NCBI RefSeq assembly: GCF_029893635.1
Contig: NZ_JARXYR010000002.1
Span: 2,641,001 to 2,705,000 of the forward strand
Reading direction: 5' to 3'
From: Variovorax sp. TBS-050B
GTDB lineage: Bacteria; Pseudomonadota; Gammaproteobacteria; Burkholderiales; Burkholderiaceae_C
DNA: 64,000 bases
The translations under genes were made by a program, and so were the position numbers. Position 1 is the stretch's first letter. Every line of letters begins with the position of its first letter. The notes beneath the pieces were generated by a model. That model was not told the origin of the DNA. It worked only from the letters and a program-made list of their open reading frames with translations, and did no database searches. This document shows, piece after piece, positions 1 to 8,639 of the stretch.

Positions 1-749
1 CCTCGCAGCATCTGCAGATCGAGGCGATGAAGCTCGCCTTCGCCGACGTGTACCGCTACGTCTCGGAGCCATCGTCGATGACGGTGACCCCCGCGCAAAT
101 GCTCGATGACGCCTACCTCGCCTCGCGTGCGAGACTCATCGACGTGAAGAAGGCACAGGATTTCAAGGCCGGCAATCCCGTGAAGGGCGGCACCATCTAC
201 CTCACGGCCGCCGACGAGCGCGGCATGATGGTGAGCTTCATCCAGAGCAACTACATGGGCTTCGGCTCGGGCTGCGTGGAGCCCGAATTCGGCATCAGCC
301 TGCAGAACCGCGGCCACGGCTTCAGCCTGAACGCCGAGAGCCCCAACGTGGTGGCGCCCGGCAAGCGGCCGTTCCACACGATCATTCCGGCCTTCCTCAC
401 CAAGGACGGCCAGCCGGTGATGAGCTTCGGCGTCATGGGCGGCAACATGCAGCCGCAGGGCCACATGCAGACGCTGGTGCGCATGCTCGACTACCGCCAG
501 AACCCGCAGGCCGCCTGCGACGCGCCGCGCTGGCGCTTCAACGCCGGGCTCGAGATCAACGTCGAGGCCGCGATGAACCCCGCCACCGTGCAGGGCCTGC
601 GCGAACTCGGCCACCAGCTCGAGGTGATCAACGACTCCTACCAGGACTTCGGCGCGGGCCAGTTCATCTGGCTGGCGGGCGATGCCTCGGTGGAAGGCTA
701 CGTGGCCGCGAGCGACGCGCGCCGCGACGGCCAGGCCGCAGGATACTGA
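1..749 (+). CDS. Gamma-glutamyltransferase family protein, 3' part only
   Basis: This is the C-terminal part of a gamma-glutamyltransferase-type Ntn hydrolase, which transfers or hydrolyses the gamma-glutamyl group of glutathione-like compounds, usually in the periplasm. The reading frame is already open at base 3, so the start lies outside the window. The segment GGTIYLTAADERG near base 186 aligns with the autoprocessing site of the family, which makes the Thr at about base 192 the probable nucleophile exposed on cleavage. It is followed by SFIQSNYMGFGSG, typical of the small subunit, and by FGVMGGNMQPQGH. The tail (AMNPATVQGLRELGH, then FGAGQFIW) is also characteristic. The visible part is close to a complete small subunit. 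The family is clear; the substrate is not. Confidence 0.9.
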   Translation, partial: SQHLQIEAMKLAFADVYRYVSEPSSMTVTPAQMLDDAYLASRARLIDVKKAQDFKAGNPVKGGTIYLTAADERGMMVSFIQSNYMGFGSGCVEPEFGISLQNRGHGFSLNAESPNVVAPGKRPFHTIIPAFLTKDGQPVMSFGVMGGNMQPQGHMQTLVRMLDYRQNPQAACDAPRWRFNAGLEINVEAAMNPATVQGLRELGHQLEVINDSYQDFGAGQFIWLAGDASVEGYVAASDARRDGQAAGY

Positions 750-776
750 GGCCGTCCCACCCACTTTCGCGACCCC

Positions 777-1689
777 TTGAGCACCGAAAAGAAGAACCTC
801 GTCCCCGGCCTCGTTCTCGCATCGCTCGGTGCGGTCGCGTTCAGCGGCAAGGCCATCATCGTCAAGCTGGCGTACCGCTACGGCGTCGACGCCATCACGC
901 TCATCATGCTGCGCATGCTGTTCGCGCTGCCGCTGTTCGCGCTGATGGCGTGGTGGGCGGGGCGGGGCAAGCCGGCGCTCACGCTGCGCGACTGGCTCGG
1001 CGTCGTGGTGGCTCGGCTTCTCGGGCTACTACCTCGCGAGCTTCCTGGACTTCGCGGGGCTGGCCTACATCTCGGCCAGCTTTGAGCGGCTGATCCTCTA
1101 CCTCAACCCGACGCTGGTGCTGCTGTTCGGCTGGCTGCTGTACCGCCGTCGCGCCACGCGGCCGCAGGTGCTCGGCATGGTCGTGAGCTATGCCGGCGTG
1201 CTGCTGGTGTTCGGCCACGAGCTCTGGACCGGCGGCGACGGCAAGGGCGGCGGGGCGGCGGCCTGGGGCGCCTTCCTGGTGTTCCTGAGCGCGGTGAGCT
1301 ATGCGGGCTACCTCGTCTACAGCGGCGAATTCGTCAAGCGCCTCGGTTCGCTGCGGCTGGTGGGGCTGGCCACCACCGTGGCCTGCGTGCTGTGCATCCT
1401 GCAGTTCGTGCTCACGCGGCCGATGAGCGCGGCGATGCAGCTCGCGCCGCAGGTGCTGTGGCTGTCGGTGCTCAACGCCATACTGTGCACCGCGGTGCCG
1501 GTGCTGATGGTCATGATGGCCATCGAGCGCATCGGGCCCGCGATGGCGGCGCAAACGGGCATGATCGGCCCGCTGTCGACGATCCTCATGGGTGTCGTCA
1601 TACTCGGCGAGCCGTTCACCGCGTGGATCGCGGCCGGCACGGTGCTCGTGATCGCGGGCATCTTCGTTTTCACACGCTCGGGGCGCTAG
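777..1689 (+). pseudogene. EamA-family (DMT) transporter, interrupted by a one-base frameshift
   Basis: This encodes an EamA/DMT-superfamily inner-membrane transporter, expected to have about ten transmembrane helices. Translation from the TTG at 777 gives a good N-terminus (STEKKNLVPGLVLASLGAVA, then hydrophobic helices) up to about base 1010 and then turns into non-membrane sequence. The correct continuation (LGFSGYYLASFLDFAGLAYIS) is in the next frame and runs in register to the stop at 1689. Removing one G at 1010-1011 restores a single frame of about 303 codons. The two halves together match normal family length, so the gene is broken only by this base. It may be a true frameshift mutation or a sequencing error; a similar lesion occurs near 5514. 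The substrate is unknown. Confidence 0.8.
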
Positions 1690-1726
1690 CGCGCGATCCC
1701 GGGCAGACCAGGACAGGAGCAAGGAC

Positions 1727-2518
1727 ATGGATTTGGGCATTGCAGGCAGGACCGCGCTGGTGTGCGGCGCGAGCAAGGGGCTGGGCTACGGTTGCGCCGA
1801 GGCGCTGGTGCGCGAGGGCGTGAACGTGGTCATCGTGGCGCGCGGCGCCGAGGCGCTGGAGGCGGCTGCCAAAAAGCTGGCCGAGGCGGCCGGCCCGGGC
1901 GGCCCCTTCGTCAAGCACGTGGCCGCCGACATCACGACCGAGGCCGGCCGCGCCGCCGTGTTCGCGCTCGGCCACGACTTCGACATCGTCGTCACCAACG
2001 CCGGCGGCCCGCCGCCCGGCGACTTCCGCAACTGGAACCGCGAGGCCTGGATCAAGGCCGTCGATGCCAACATGCTCACGCCGATCGAGCTCATCAAGGC
2101 CACGGTGGACGGCATGGCGAAGCGCGGCTTCGGCCGCATCGTGAACATCACCTCGAGTTCGGTGAAGTCGCCGATCGACATCCTGGGCCTGTCGAACGGC
2201 GCGCGCAGCGGCCTCACCGGCTTCGTGGCTGGCGTGGCGCGCACGGCGATCGCGGCGCAGGGCGTGACCATCAACAACCTGCTGCCGGGTTCCTTCGACA
2301 CCGACCGCCTCAAGGGCACGATGGCGGGCACGGCGCAGAAGACCGGGCAGGACTTCGACACCGTCTGGGAAGCGCGCAAGAAGAACATTCCCGCCAGGCG
2401 CTTCGGCACGCCGGCCGAGTTCGGCGCGATCTGCGCCTTCCTGTGCAGCATGCAGGCGGGCTACATGACCGGCCAGAACGTGCTGGCCGACGGCGGCGCC
2501 TACCCCGGCACCTACTGA
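1727..2518 (+). CDS. SDR-fold oxidoreductase lacking the canonical Tyr-x-x-x-Lys
   Basis: This is a 263-residue short-chain dehydrogenase/reductase-fold protein. It begins with a beta strand and cofactor loop (TALVCGASKGLGYG, about residues 9-22) and has the NAGG loop near residue 89. The C-terminal ADGGAYPGTY is also typical. Where classical SDRs carry the catalytic Tyr-x-x-x-Lys, this protein reads GLSNGARSG, with neither Tyr nor Lys. It therefore resembles the 3-oxoacyl-ACP-reductase-like SDR group known to deviate at the active site. The ATG at 1727 follows a purine-rich stretch (AGGAGCAAGGAC) that can serve as ribosome binding site. The gene sits in a same-strand run with its neighbours. 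Substrate and even redox activity are uncertain. Confidence 0.85.
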   Translation: MDLGIAGRTALVCGASKGLGYGCAEALVREGVNVVIVARGAEALEAAAKKLAEAAGPGGPFVKHVAADITTEAGRAAVFALGHDFDIVVTNAGGPPPGDFRNWNREAWIKAVDANMLTPIELIKATVDGMAKRGFGRIVNITSSSVKSPIDILGLSNGARSGLTGFVAGVARTAIAAQGVTINNLLPGSFDTDRLKGTMAGTAQKTGQDFDTVWEARKKNIPARRFGTPAEFGAICAFLCSMQAGYMTGQNVLADGGAYPGTY

Positions 2519-2548
2519 GAACGGGCTCGCGGCGACGGGAGGCGCAGC

Positions 2549-4345
2549 GTGAACGCCGGGGCGCCGTTCGAGAAGATCACGCTGGTCTCGGTCACCGGCC
2601 TGCCCGACGCCACCGGCGCCGCCATGGCGCTGCAGCTGAGCCTGGCGCAGATGCCCGGCGCGCGGGCGCTGCTGTGCAGCCCGCGCATGCCGCCCGATCT
2701 CGCGCCCGGCATCGCACACCGCGCGATCGCGCCGCTGAACTACCACGAGTACGGCTGGTTCATGATGTTCGCGCTCTGGCGCGTGGTGCAGACCGAGTTC
2801 GCGCTCGTGGTGCAGGAGGACGGCTGGGTCGTCGATGCCGGCAACTGGCAGGACGCGTTCTTCGACTACGACTACATCGGCGCGCCGATCCATCTCGCGC
2901 GCATCGACGGGCCGCAGGGCACCTACTGGCGCAACGGCTTCGAATGGGCCGAGGACATGGCCAGGCCCGGCCACGTGGTCACGCCGGTCCAGAACGGCGG
3001 CTTCAGCCTGCGCAGCCGGCGCTTCATGCGCGCGCTGGTCGACCATCCGCAGATCCGCGTGGAGATTCCGCCGCCCGACGTGGTGGACGGCGAGCCGCTG
3101 CGGATGCACTGGCACCACAAGGCGCTGCTCGAGGACGTACAGCTCAGCGGCGTGCTGCGGCCCGCGCTCGAGGCCGTGGGGATGCGCTTCGCGCCGCTGG
3201 AGCTGGCGCGCCGCTTCGCGATCGAGCATGCGGCGCCGCAACTGCACCAGGGCTACGACGCCATGCGGCTGTTCGGCCACCATGCCAAGGTGCGGCAGCT
3301 CGCGCGCCTGTCGCCGCTCACGCTGCGTTCGCTGGTGCCGCTGTCCATGCTCGACCAGTGGTGGGGCGAGCGCGACATCCTGCGCATGTTCGAGCAGCGG
3401 GGCTACCGCATCGAGTTCGCGCCCGAGCCCGAAGCGCCCGCGCCGGCCGCCGCGTCGCGCAGGGTCTACGACTGCTTCACCTACAACGGCGAGGCGGACG
3501 TGCTCGCGATCCGGCTGCACGAGCTCTCCGAGGTGGTCGACTGCTTCGTGATCGTCGAGGCCGACCGCACCTTCAGCGGCGAGGCCAAGCCGTTTCGCTT
3601 CGACGCGGCCGACCCGCGCATCGCGCCCTTCGTGCCGCGCATCCGCTATGTGCGCGTGCAGGACATGCCGGTGGTCGATGGCACGGCCGATGCCGAGGCG
3701 GTGGTGGGCGACTGGTGGTCCGATACGCCGCGCAGCGGCTTCTGGATCCGCGAGAAGTTCCAGCGCAACCAGATCATGCGCGGCCTGCACGATGCCGCCG
3801 CGCACGATCTCGTGCTGGTCTCCGACGTGGACGAGATTCCCCGCGCCGGCGCCGTGTGTGCCATGCGCGACGACCGCCGCCACGAGGTCTACGGGCTGCA
3901 GCTGGCCTTCTACTACTTCTACGCCAACTACCGCAACGTCGAAGGCCCCGAGGCCGCGTCGGTATGGACGGTGGCCGCCACGCGTGCGCGGCTCGACGCC
4001 CTCACGCCCGACCAGTTGCGCATGCGGGTGCGCAGCGGCGCGCAGCCGGCGCTGATCCTGGCCGACGCCGGCTGGCACCTGTCCTACCTCGCGATGGACG
4101 AGGCCGCCGTGCGCGTCAAGATCCGCGGCTTCGCGCACCAGGAGTACAACGCGCCCGAATTCCTCGCGGCGATCGACATTCCGGCGCTGCTGGCCTCGGG
4201 CAGGGATCTCTACGGCCGGCCGGGCTATGCATGGCGCGTGGTCGGACGCGACGAGGCGCCTGCGTGGCTGGCCGGCCAGCCGGGCCTGTCGCATCTGTTC
4301 GCACCGGCGCCGTCCGGGGCGGCGCGCTCTGGCGGGAGGTCTTGA
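2549..4345 (+). CDS. Two-domain glycosyltransferase: DUF5672 domain fused to a GT17-like domain
   Basis: This 598-residue protein appears to fuse two sugar-transfer domains. Residues about 10-270 look like DUF5672: VQEDGW, then DYDYIGAP and the Asn-Gly-Gly-Phe-Ser-Leu-Arg motif (QNGGFSLRSRRF). After a short Ala/Pro linker, residues about 300-590 resemble glycosyltransferase family 17: YDCFTYNGEADVLAIRL, FVIVEADRTFSG, and VLVSDVDEIPR, where the Asp-Val-Asp is a plausible metal/nucleotide-sugar site. There is no signal peptide or clear membrane helix, so a cytoplasmic role in surface glycan or protein glycosylation is likely. The start is GTG at 2549 with GGGAGGCGCAG just upstream. The gene ends 31 bases before a convergent transporter gene. 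Acceptor and donor cannot be deduced. Confidence 0.8.
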   Translation: MNAGAPFEKITLVSVTGLPDATGAAMALQLSLAQMPGARALLCSPRMPPDLAPGIAHRAIAPLNYHEYGWFMMFALWRVVQTEFALVVQEDGWVVDAGNWQDAFFDYDYIGAPIHLARIDGPQGTYWRNGFEWAEDMARPGHVVTPVQNGGFSLRSRRFMRALVDHPQIRVEIPPPDVVDGEPLRMHWHHKALLEDVQLSGVLRPALEAVGMRFAPLELARRFAIEHAAPQLHQGYDAMRLFGHHAKVRQLARLSPLTLRSLVPLSMLDQWWGERDILRMFEQRGYRIEFAPEPEAPAPAAASRRVYDCFTYNGEADVLAIRLHELSEVVDCFVIVEADRTFSGEAKPFRFDAADPRIAPFVPRIRYVRVQDMPVVDGTADAEAVVGDWWSDTPRSGFWIREKFQRNQIMRGLHDAAAHDLVLVSDVDEIPRAGAVCAMRDDRRHEVYGLQLAFYYFYANYRNVEGPEAASVWTVAATRARLDALTPDQLRMRVRSGAQPALILADAGWHLSYLAMDEAAVRVKIRGFAHQEYNAPEFLAAIDIPALLASGRDLYGRPGYAWRVVGRDEAPAWLAGQPGLSHLFAPAPSGAARSGGRS

Positions 4346-4376
4346 GCGCCTGGCGCGGCCCCCCCGGACCGGCTTC

Positions 4377-5279
4377 TCAGCGCCGCGACGACACCACGAT
4401 CCCGCCCACGATCAGCAGGAAGGCGACGCCGTGGTACCAGTGCGGCGGCTCGCGCAGGAAGGCGGCCGACAGCACGGCCGCGAACAGCGGCGTGAGGTTC
4501 ATGAAGATGCTGGCCGCCTGCGGGCCCGCGCGCTGGACGCCGGTGCCCCAGCAGCGGTAGGCCACCACCGCCGGGCCGACGCCGATGAACAGCATCGCCG
4601 CGGCCAGTGGCCAGCCGACGTCGACGTGCGCGGCCGCCACGGCCCATTCGCCCGCGGCCAGCGCGCCCGACCATCCGAGGCCGAACACCAGCTGCGCCAT
4701 CAGGAAGGCGGCCCAGTCCTGCCGGATGCCCGCGGGCTGGTGCGTGCGCACCAGGAACCAGCTGTAGAAGGCCCAGGAGATGGTGCCCGCGATCATGTAG
4801 AGGTCGCCCGGCACCAGCCGCAGCGCGAGCAGCTGCTGCCATTCGCCGCGGCTCAGCACCAGCAGCACGCCGAGCATCGAGAGCAGCGCCCCGCCGACCT
4901 CGCGGCCGCTCACGCGCGCGCCGAAGAACAGCGTGCCCGTCGCCAGCATCCACAGCGGCAGGCTCGATCCCACCAGCGTGACGTTGATCGGCGTCGAGGT
5001 CTGCAGCGCGAGGTACTGGAAGGCGTTGTAGCAGCCGATGCCGAGCAGCCCGAGCACGGCGTAGCGCCTCCAGTGCGGCCACAGCGCGCTGCCGCGGCGC
5101 AGGATCGGCCAGGCCAGCGGCAGCAGCAGCGCGAAGGCGATGACCCAGCGCACGAAGTTCAGCGTCAGCGGTGAGACCAGATCGCGCACGAGGCGGCCGA
5201 CCACGGCATTGCCGGCCCACAGCAGCGGCGGCACGGTGAGGAGGAAGACGGTGGACGGCGAGAGGCGCTGGGTCTGCAT
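4377..5279 (-). CDS. EamA-family (DMT) transporter
   Basis: This 300-residue integral membrane protein has the two-repeat EamA layout. The N-terminal half (VPPLLWAGNAVVGRLVRD, LTLNFVRWVIAF, YNAFQYLALQTSTPINVTL) and the C-terminal half (WAFYSWFLVRTHQP, MLFIGVGPAVVAYRCWGTGV, MNLTPLFAAVLSAAFL) each hold about five hydrophobic segments. The start chosen is the ATG at 5279 (MQTQRLSPS); longer upstream readings are not hydrophobic and overlap the promoter side of the divergent oxidoreductase gene. It is convergent with the glycosyltransferase gene. It is unrelated in detail to the frameshifted EamA gene at 777. The substrate (amino acid or other metabolite) cannot be told from sequence. Confidence 0.9.
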   Translation of the reverse strand: MQTQRLSPSTVFLLTVPPLLWAGNAVVGRLVRDLVSPLTLNFVRWVIAFALLLPLAWPILRRGSALWPHWRRYAVLGLLGIGCYNAFQYLALQTSTPINVTLVGSSLPLWMLATGTLFFGARVSGREVGGALLSMLGVLLVLSRGEWQQLLALRLVPGDLYMIAGTISWAFYSWFLVRTHQPAGIRQDWAAFLMAQLVFGLGWSGALAAGEWAVAAAHVDVGWPLAAAMLFIGVGPAVVAYRCWGTGVQRAGPQAASIFMNLTPLFAAVLSAAFLREPPHWYHGVAFLLIVGGIVVSSRR

Positions 5280-5395
5280 GGCGGCCGACTCTACCGGGCA
5301 TCGTCGGCCGCCGCCGCGGCAGGGCCAAACGTGGCAGGATGCGCGCTTCCGCGTCCATTTTTCCTTCCTGTCGTAAGCCTGGAGACCTAGCAGAG

Positions 5396-6383
5396 ATGAT
5401 GAGCAAAGCCGTCCGTATCGACCGCCATGGCGGCCCCGAGGAACTGAAGATCGTCGAGGTGGAAGTCGGCGAGCCCGGCCCGGGCGAGATCCGCATCCGC
5501 CACAAGGCCAGTGGGCCTGAACTTCATCGACACCTACCAGCGCAGCGGGCTCTATCCCTTCCAGATGCCGCTGCAGCTCGGCATGGAGGCCGCGGGCGTG
5601 GTCGAGGCGGTGGGTGAGGGCGTGGTGCATCTGAAGCCGGGCGACCGCGCCGCCTACGCGAGCCAGCCGCCGGGCGCCTACAGCGAGCTGCGGGTGATGC
5701 CCGCCAAGTGCGTCTGCCGGCTGCCCGACGACATCTCCTTCGAGACCGGCGCCGCGATGATGCTCAAGGGCCTGACCGCGCAGTACCTGCTCAAGAAGAC
5801 GCTGCCGGCCGAAGGCCTGCAGGCCGGCGACTTCATCCTCTTCCATGCGGCGGCCGGCGGCGTCGGGCTGATCGCCTGCCAGTGGGCCCGGGCGCTGGGC
5901 CTGCAGCTCATCGGCACCGCGGGCAGCGATGCGAAGTGCGAACTCGCGCTCGCCCACGGTGCGACGCATGCCATCAACTACAGCACCGGCAACTTCGTCG
6001 AGCGGGTGAAGGAGATCACCGGCGGCAAGGGCGTGAAGGTGGTGTACGACTCGGTGGGCAAGGACACCTGGGAAGGCTCCATCGACTGCCTGCGGCCCTT
6101 CGGCCTGCTCGCGGTGTTTGGCAACGGCTCGGGTCCGGTGCCGCCGATCAGCCTCGGCACGCTGGCGTCGAAGGGTTCGCTCTACGTGACGCGGCCGACG
6201 CTGTTCACGCACATCGCCACGCGCGAGAGCACGCAGGCCATGGCCGACGACCTGTTCGCGGTGGTGCGAAGCGGCGCGGTCAAGATCCCGATCGACCAGC
6301 GCTACGCGCTCGCCGACGTGCAGCAGGCGCACCGCGACCTGGAAGCGCGCAGGACGACCGGCTGCACCATCCTGACGGTCTGA
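5396..6383 (+). pseudogene. NADPH:quinone oxidoreductase (MDR family), interrupted by a one-base frameshift
   Basis: This is a zinc-independent medium-chain dehydrogenase/reductase of the quinone oxidoreductase type, which reduces quinones with NADPH. The GroES-like N-terminus (MMSKAVRIDRHGGPEELKIV) is in the frame starting at 5396. At the GGG of 5513-5515 an extra G shifts the frame, and the family motif GLNFIDTYQRSGLYP continues in the next frame to 6383. The nucleotide-binding motif HAAAGGVGLIACQWA and the end RRTTGCTILTV are normal. Deleting one G gives a single protein of about 328 residues, the usual length. The gene may be inactive or the base may be an error. It is divergent from the EamA gene at 5279. 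Confidence 0.85.
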
Positions 6384-6486
6384 GCCGCGCGCCGGGCGGC
6401 CGGACTTGTCCTACCCGGGGTGGGGTGTCATGCCTTCGTCTTCTGGCGCAAGCACTTTGTAGCCTGCCCGGAGCCAGGGAGCCGCC

Positions 6487-6882
6487 ATGGACACCGTCAG
6501 AGCCTTCATCGTCGAGGACAACCCCATCATCCGCGAGAACCTCGTGGGCACGCTGCGCGAGGTGGCCCGCGTCGACCCCGTGGGCGAGGCCTCGACCCAG
6601 GGCGACGGCACGCGCTGGCTCACGCGCAATCCTTCGCAGTGGGACCTCGCCATCGTCGACCTGTTCCTCAAGGACGGCACCGGCTTCAGCGTGCTCGAGG
6701 CCTGCCGCAACCGCGAGCCGGCGCAGAAGATGGTGGTGCTCAGCAACCACCTGACGCCCGAGATGCGCCGCAAGTGCGCGCAGCTCGGCGCCGACGCGGC
6801 CTTCGACAAGGCGACCGAGATCGACGACCTGATCGATTTCTGCCTCGGGCGGCGCGAGGCGCTGTTCGCGCGCGCCCACTGA
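6487..6882 (+). CDS. Response regulator consisting of a receiver domain only
   Basis: This 131-residue protein is a CheY-like receiver with no output domain. The acidic pair Glu10/Asp11, the phospho-acceptor Asp58 (LAIVDLFLKDGTG), Ser86 (VVLSN) and Lys108 (AAFDKAT) occupy the expected positions, so it should be phosphorylatable. GGAGCCGCC precedes the ATG at 6487. No sensor kinase lies beside it; the neighbours are the oxidoreductase gene and the convergent phosphate transporter. Single-domain receivers act by protein-protein contact, but the partner cannot be named here. Confidence 0.88.
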   Translation: MDTVRAFIVEDNPIIRENLVGTLREVARVDPVGEASTQGDGTRWLTRNPSQWDLAIVDLFLKDGTGFSVLEACRNREPAQKMVVLSNHLTPEMRRKCAQLGADAAFDKATEIDDLIDFCLGRREALFARAH

Positions 6883-6910
6883 GTGCCGCGCCGAAGGCGC
6901 TTCGGCACGC

Positions 6911-8575
6911 CTACGATCCCTCGATCTTTCCGAGGCGCGATTCGCGCAGCCGGCTCGGCGCGAGCGCGCCGGCCGATTCGAGGATCGGGTAGGCGATCGA
7001 GCAGATGTGCGAGTTGATGCGCTTCAGGTCGCTGATCAGGTCGATGTGCAGCGAACTGGTCTCGATGCTCAGCGTGGTGCGGTCGGAGAGCCGGTCGAGG
7101 TGCGTGGAGGCATAGGCGCGTTCGAGGTCGCGGAAGCGGGCCTTCTCCTCGAGCAGCTTCTGCGCGTCGCGCACGTTGCCGTTGAGGAACACGCTCATGC
7201 TCAGCCGCAGGTTCGCGACCAGCCGGCCGTGCAGCTCGACGATCTCCGCCATGCCGGCCTCGGAGAAGTTGCGCTGCGGCTTGATCTTCTTGTCCTCGAT
7301 GTCGATGATCACGCGCTCGATGATGTCGCCGATCTGCTCCATGTTGATCGTGAAGCTGATGATGTCGGTCCAGCGCCGGCTTTCCTCCTCGCCCAGCGCC
7401 TCGCGCGAGATCCGCGTCATGTAGTACTTGATGGCCGAGTAGAGCTCGTCCACCGTGTCGTCGAGCTGCCGCAGCTCCTGCGCGAGGCGCAGGTCGTTGT
7501 TGCGGATCACGTCGAGCGTGCCGATGAGCATGGTCTCCACCACGTCGGCCTGGTGCAGCGCCTCGCGCGCGGCATTCGAGATCGCGAGCGAGGGCGTCGG
7601 CAGGGCGGACGGGTCCAGGTGGTGCGGCCGCATCGACGCCGCCGGCTGCGTGGGCACCGGCAGCATCTTCGTGACCAGCTTCGCGACCCATTGCGTGAGG
7701 CCGATGAAGCCCACGCTGATGACCACGTTGAACGCCAGGTGGAACAGCACCACGCCGTGCGTGGCATTGGGTATCTGCGGCTGCACGTGGCGCAGCCAGA
7801 GGCCGATGAACGGCGCGACCACGGCAACGCCGAGCGCCTTGAAGACCAGGTTGCCCACCGTGACCTGCCGCACCGGCATGGCCGACTTGGCCGTGGTCAG
7901 CACGGCCAGCAGGCCGCTGCCCAGGTTGGCGCCGAGCACCAGCCCGAGCGCGACGTCGAGCGGCACCACGTTCGAGCTCGCCATGGCCGCCACCAGCAGC
8001 ACCACCGCCAGGCTCGAATAGGCCACGATCGCGAGCGCCGCGCCGATGGTGATCTCGAGCAGCACGTCGCTGTTGAGCGAGGCCAGCAGCGCACGCACGG
8101 CCGGCGCCGAGAACAGCGGCTCGGTCGCCGCCACCACGAGCTGCAGCGCCAGCAGCATCAGCCCCAGGCCGATCAGCACCCGGCCCACCCGCCCCGCCGG
8201 GCTGGAGGCGCGCGAGATGAACAGCACCACGCCGACGAAGATGAACATCGGCGACAGCCAGGACAGGTCGGCCGAGAACAGCACCGAGATCAGCGCCGTG
8301 CCGATGTCGGCCCCGCGCATCACCGCGAGCGCCGCCGGCAGCGTGATCAGACCCTGCCCCACGAAGGAGGAGGTCATCAGCGAAGTGGCGGTGCTCGACT
8401 GCACCAGCGCCGTCACGCCGATGCCCGACAGCGCGGCCGTGAACCGGTTGCGCATGCTCTGGACCAGGATCTTGCGCAGGTTGGCGCCGAACACGCGCAG
8501 CACGCCCGTGCGCACGAGTTGCGTGCCCCACACCAGCAGTGCGACTGCGGCAAGCAGGTTCAGGAGATGCTTCAT
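6911..8575 (-). CDS. Na/Pi cotransporter family protein with C-terminal PhoU-like domain
   Basis: This 554-residue protein combines a NptA/PNaS-type sodium-phosphate cotransporter with a PhoU-like cytoplasmic helical domain. The membrane part (about residues 1-310) contains the paired signature repeats, seen as VQSSTATSLMTSSFVG near residue 60 and GANLGSGLLAVL in the second half. The rest (about residues 340-540) is charged and helical, including SFTINMEQIGDIIERV, typical of PhoU repeats. It probably imports or exports phosphate across the inner membrane. The ATG at 8575 is the first start of the hydrophobic N-terminus. It is followed on the same strand, 64 bases upstream, by the phosphoesterase-containing operon, which suggests a phosphorus-related neighbourhood. 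Confidence 0.92.
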   Translation of the reverse strand: MKHLLNLLAAVALLVWGTQLVRTGVLRVFGANLRKILVQSMRNRFTAALSGIGVTALVQSSTATSLMTSSFVGQGLITLPAALAVMRGADIGTALISVLFSADLSWLSPMFIFVGVVLFISRASSPAGRVGRVLIGLGLMLLALQLVVAATEPLFSAPAVRALLASLNSDVLLEITIGAALAIVAYSSLAVVLLVAAMASSNVVPLDVALGLVLGANLGSGLLAVLTTAKSAMPVRQVTVGNLVFKALGVAVVAPFIGLWLRHVQPQIPNATHGVVLFHLAFNVVISVGFIGLTQWVAKLVTKMLPVPTQPAASMRPHHLDPSALPTPSLAISNAAREALHQADVVETMLIGTLDVIRNNDLRLAQELRQLDDTVDELYSAIKYYMTRISREALGEEESRRWTDIISFTINMEQIGDIIERVIIDIEDKKIKPQRNFSEAGMAEIVELHGRLVANLRLSMSVFLNGNVRDAQKLLEEKARFRDLERAYASTHLDRLSDRTTLSIETSSLHIDLISDLKRINSHICSIAYPILESAGALAPSRLRESRLGKIEGS

Positions 8576-8639
8576 GGACCCGGTTTTCTATCCTTTTCGT
8601 TTTTGTTCGTTAACGACGCCATTGTCCACGCGGATGGCC

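Noticed and set aside
1670..4294. Long minus-strand open frame opposite the SDR and glycosyltransferase genes
   Set aside because: It is a shadow; composition is His/Arg/Val/Ala-biased and no motif is present.
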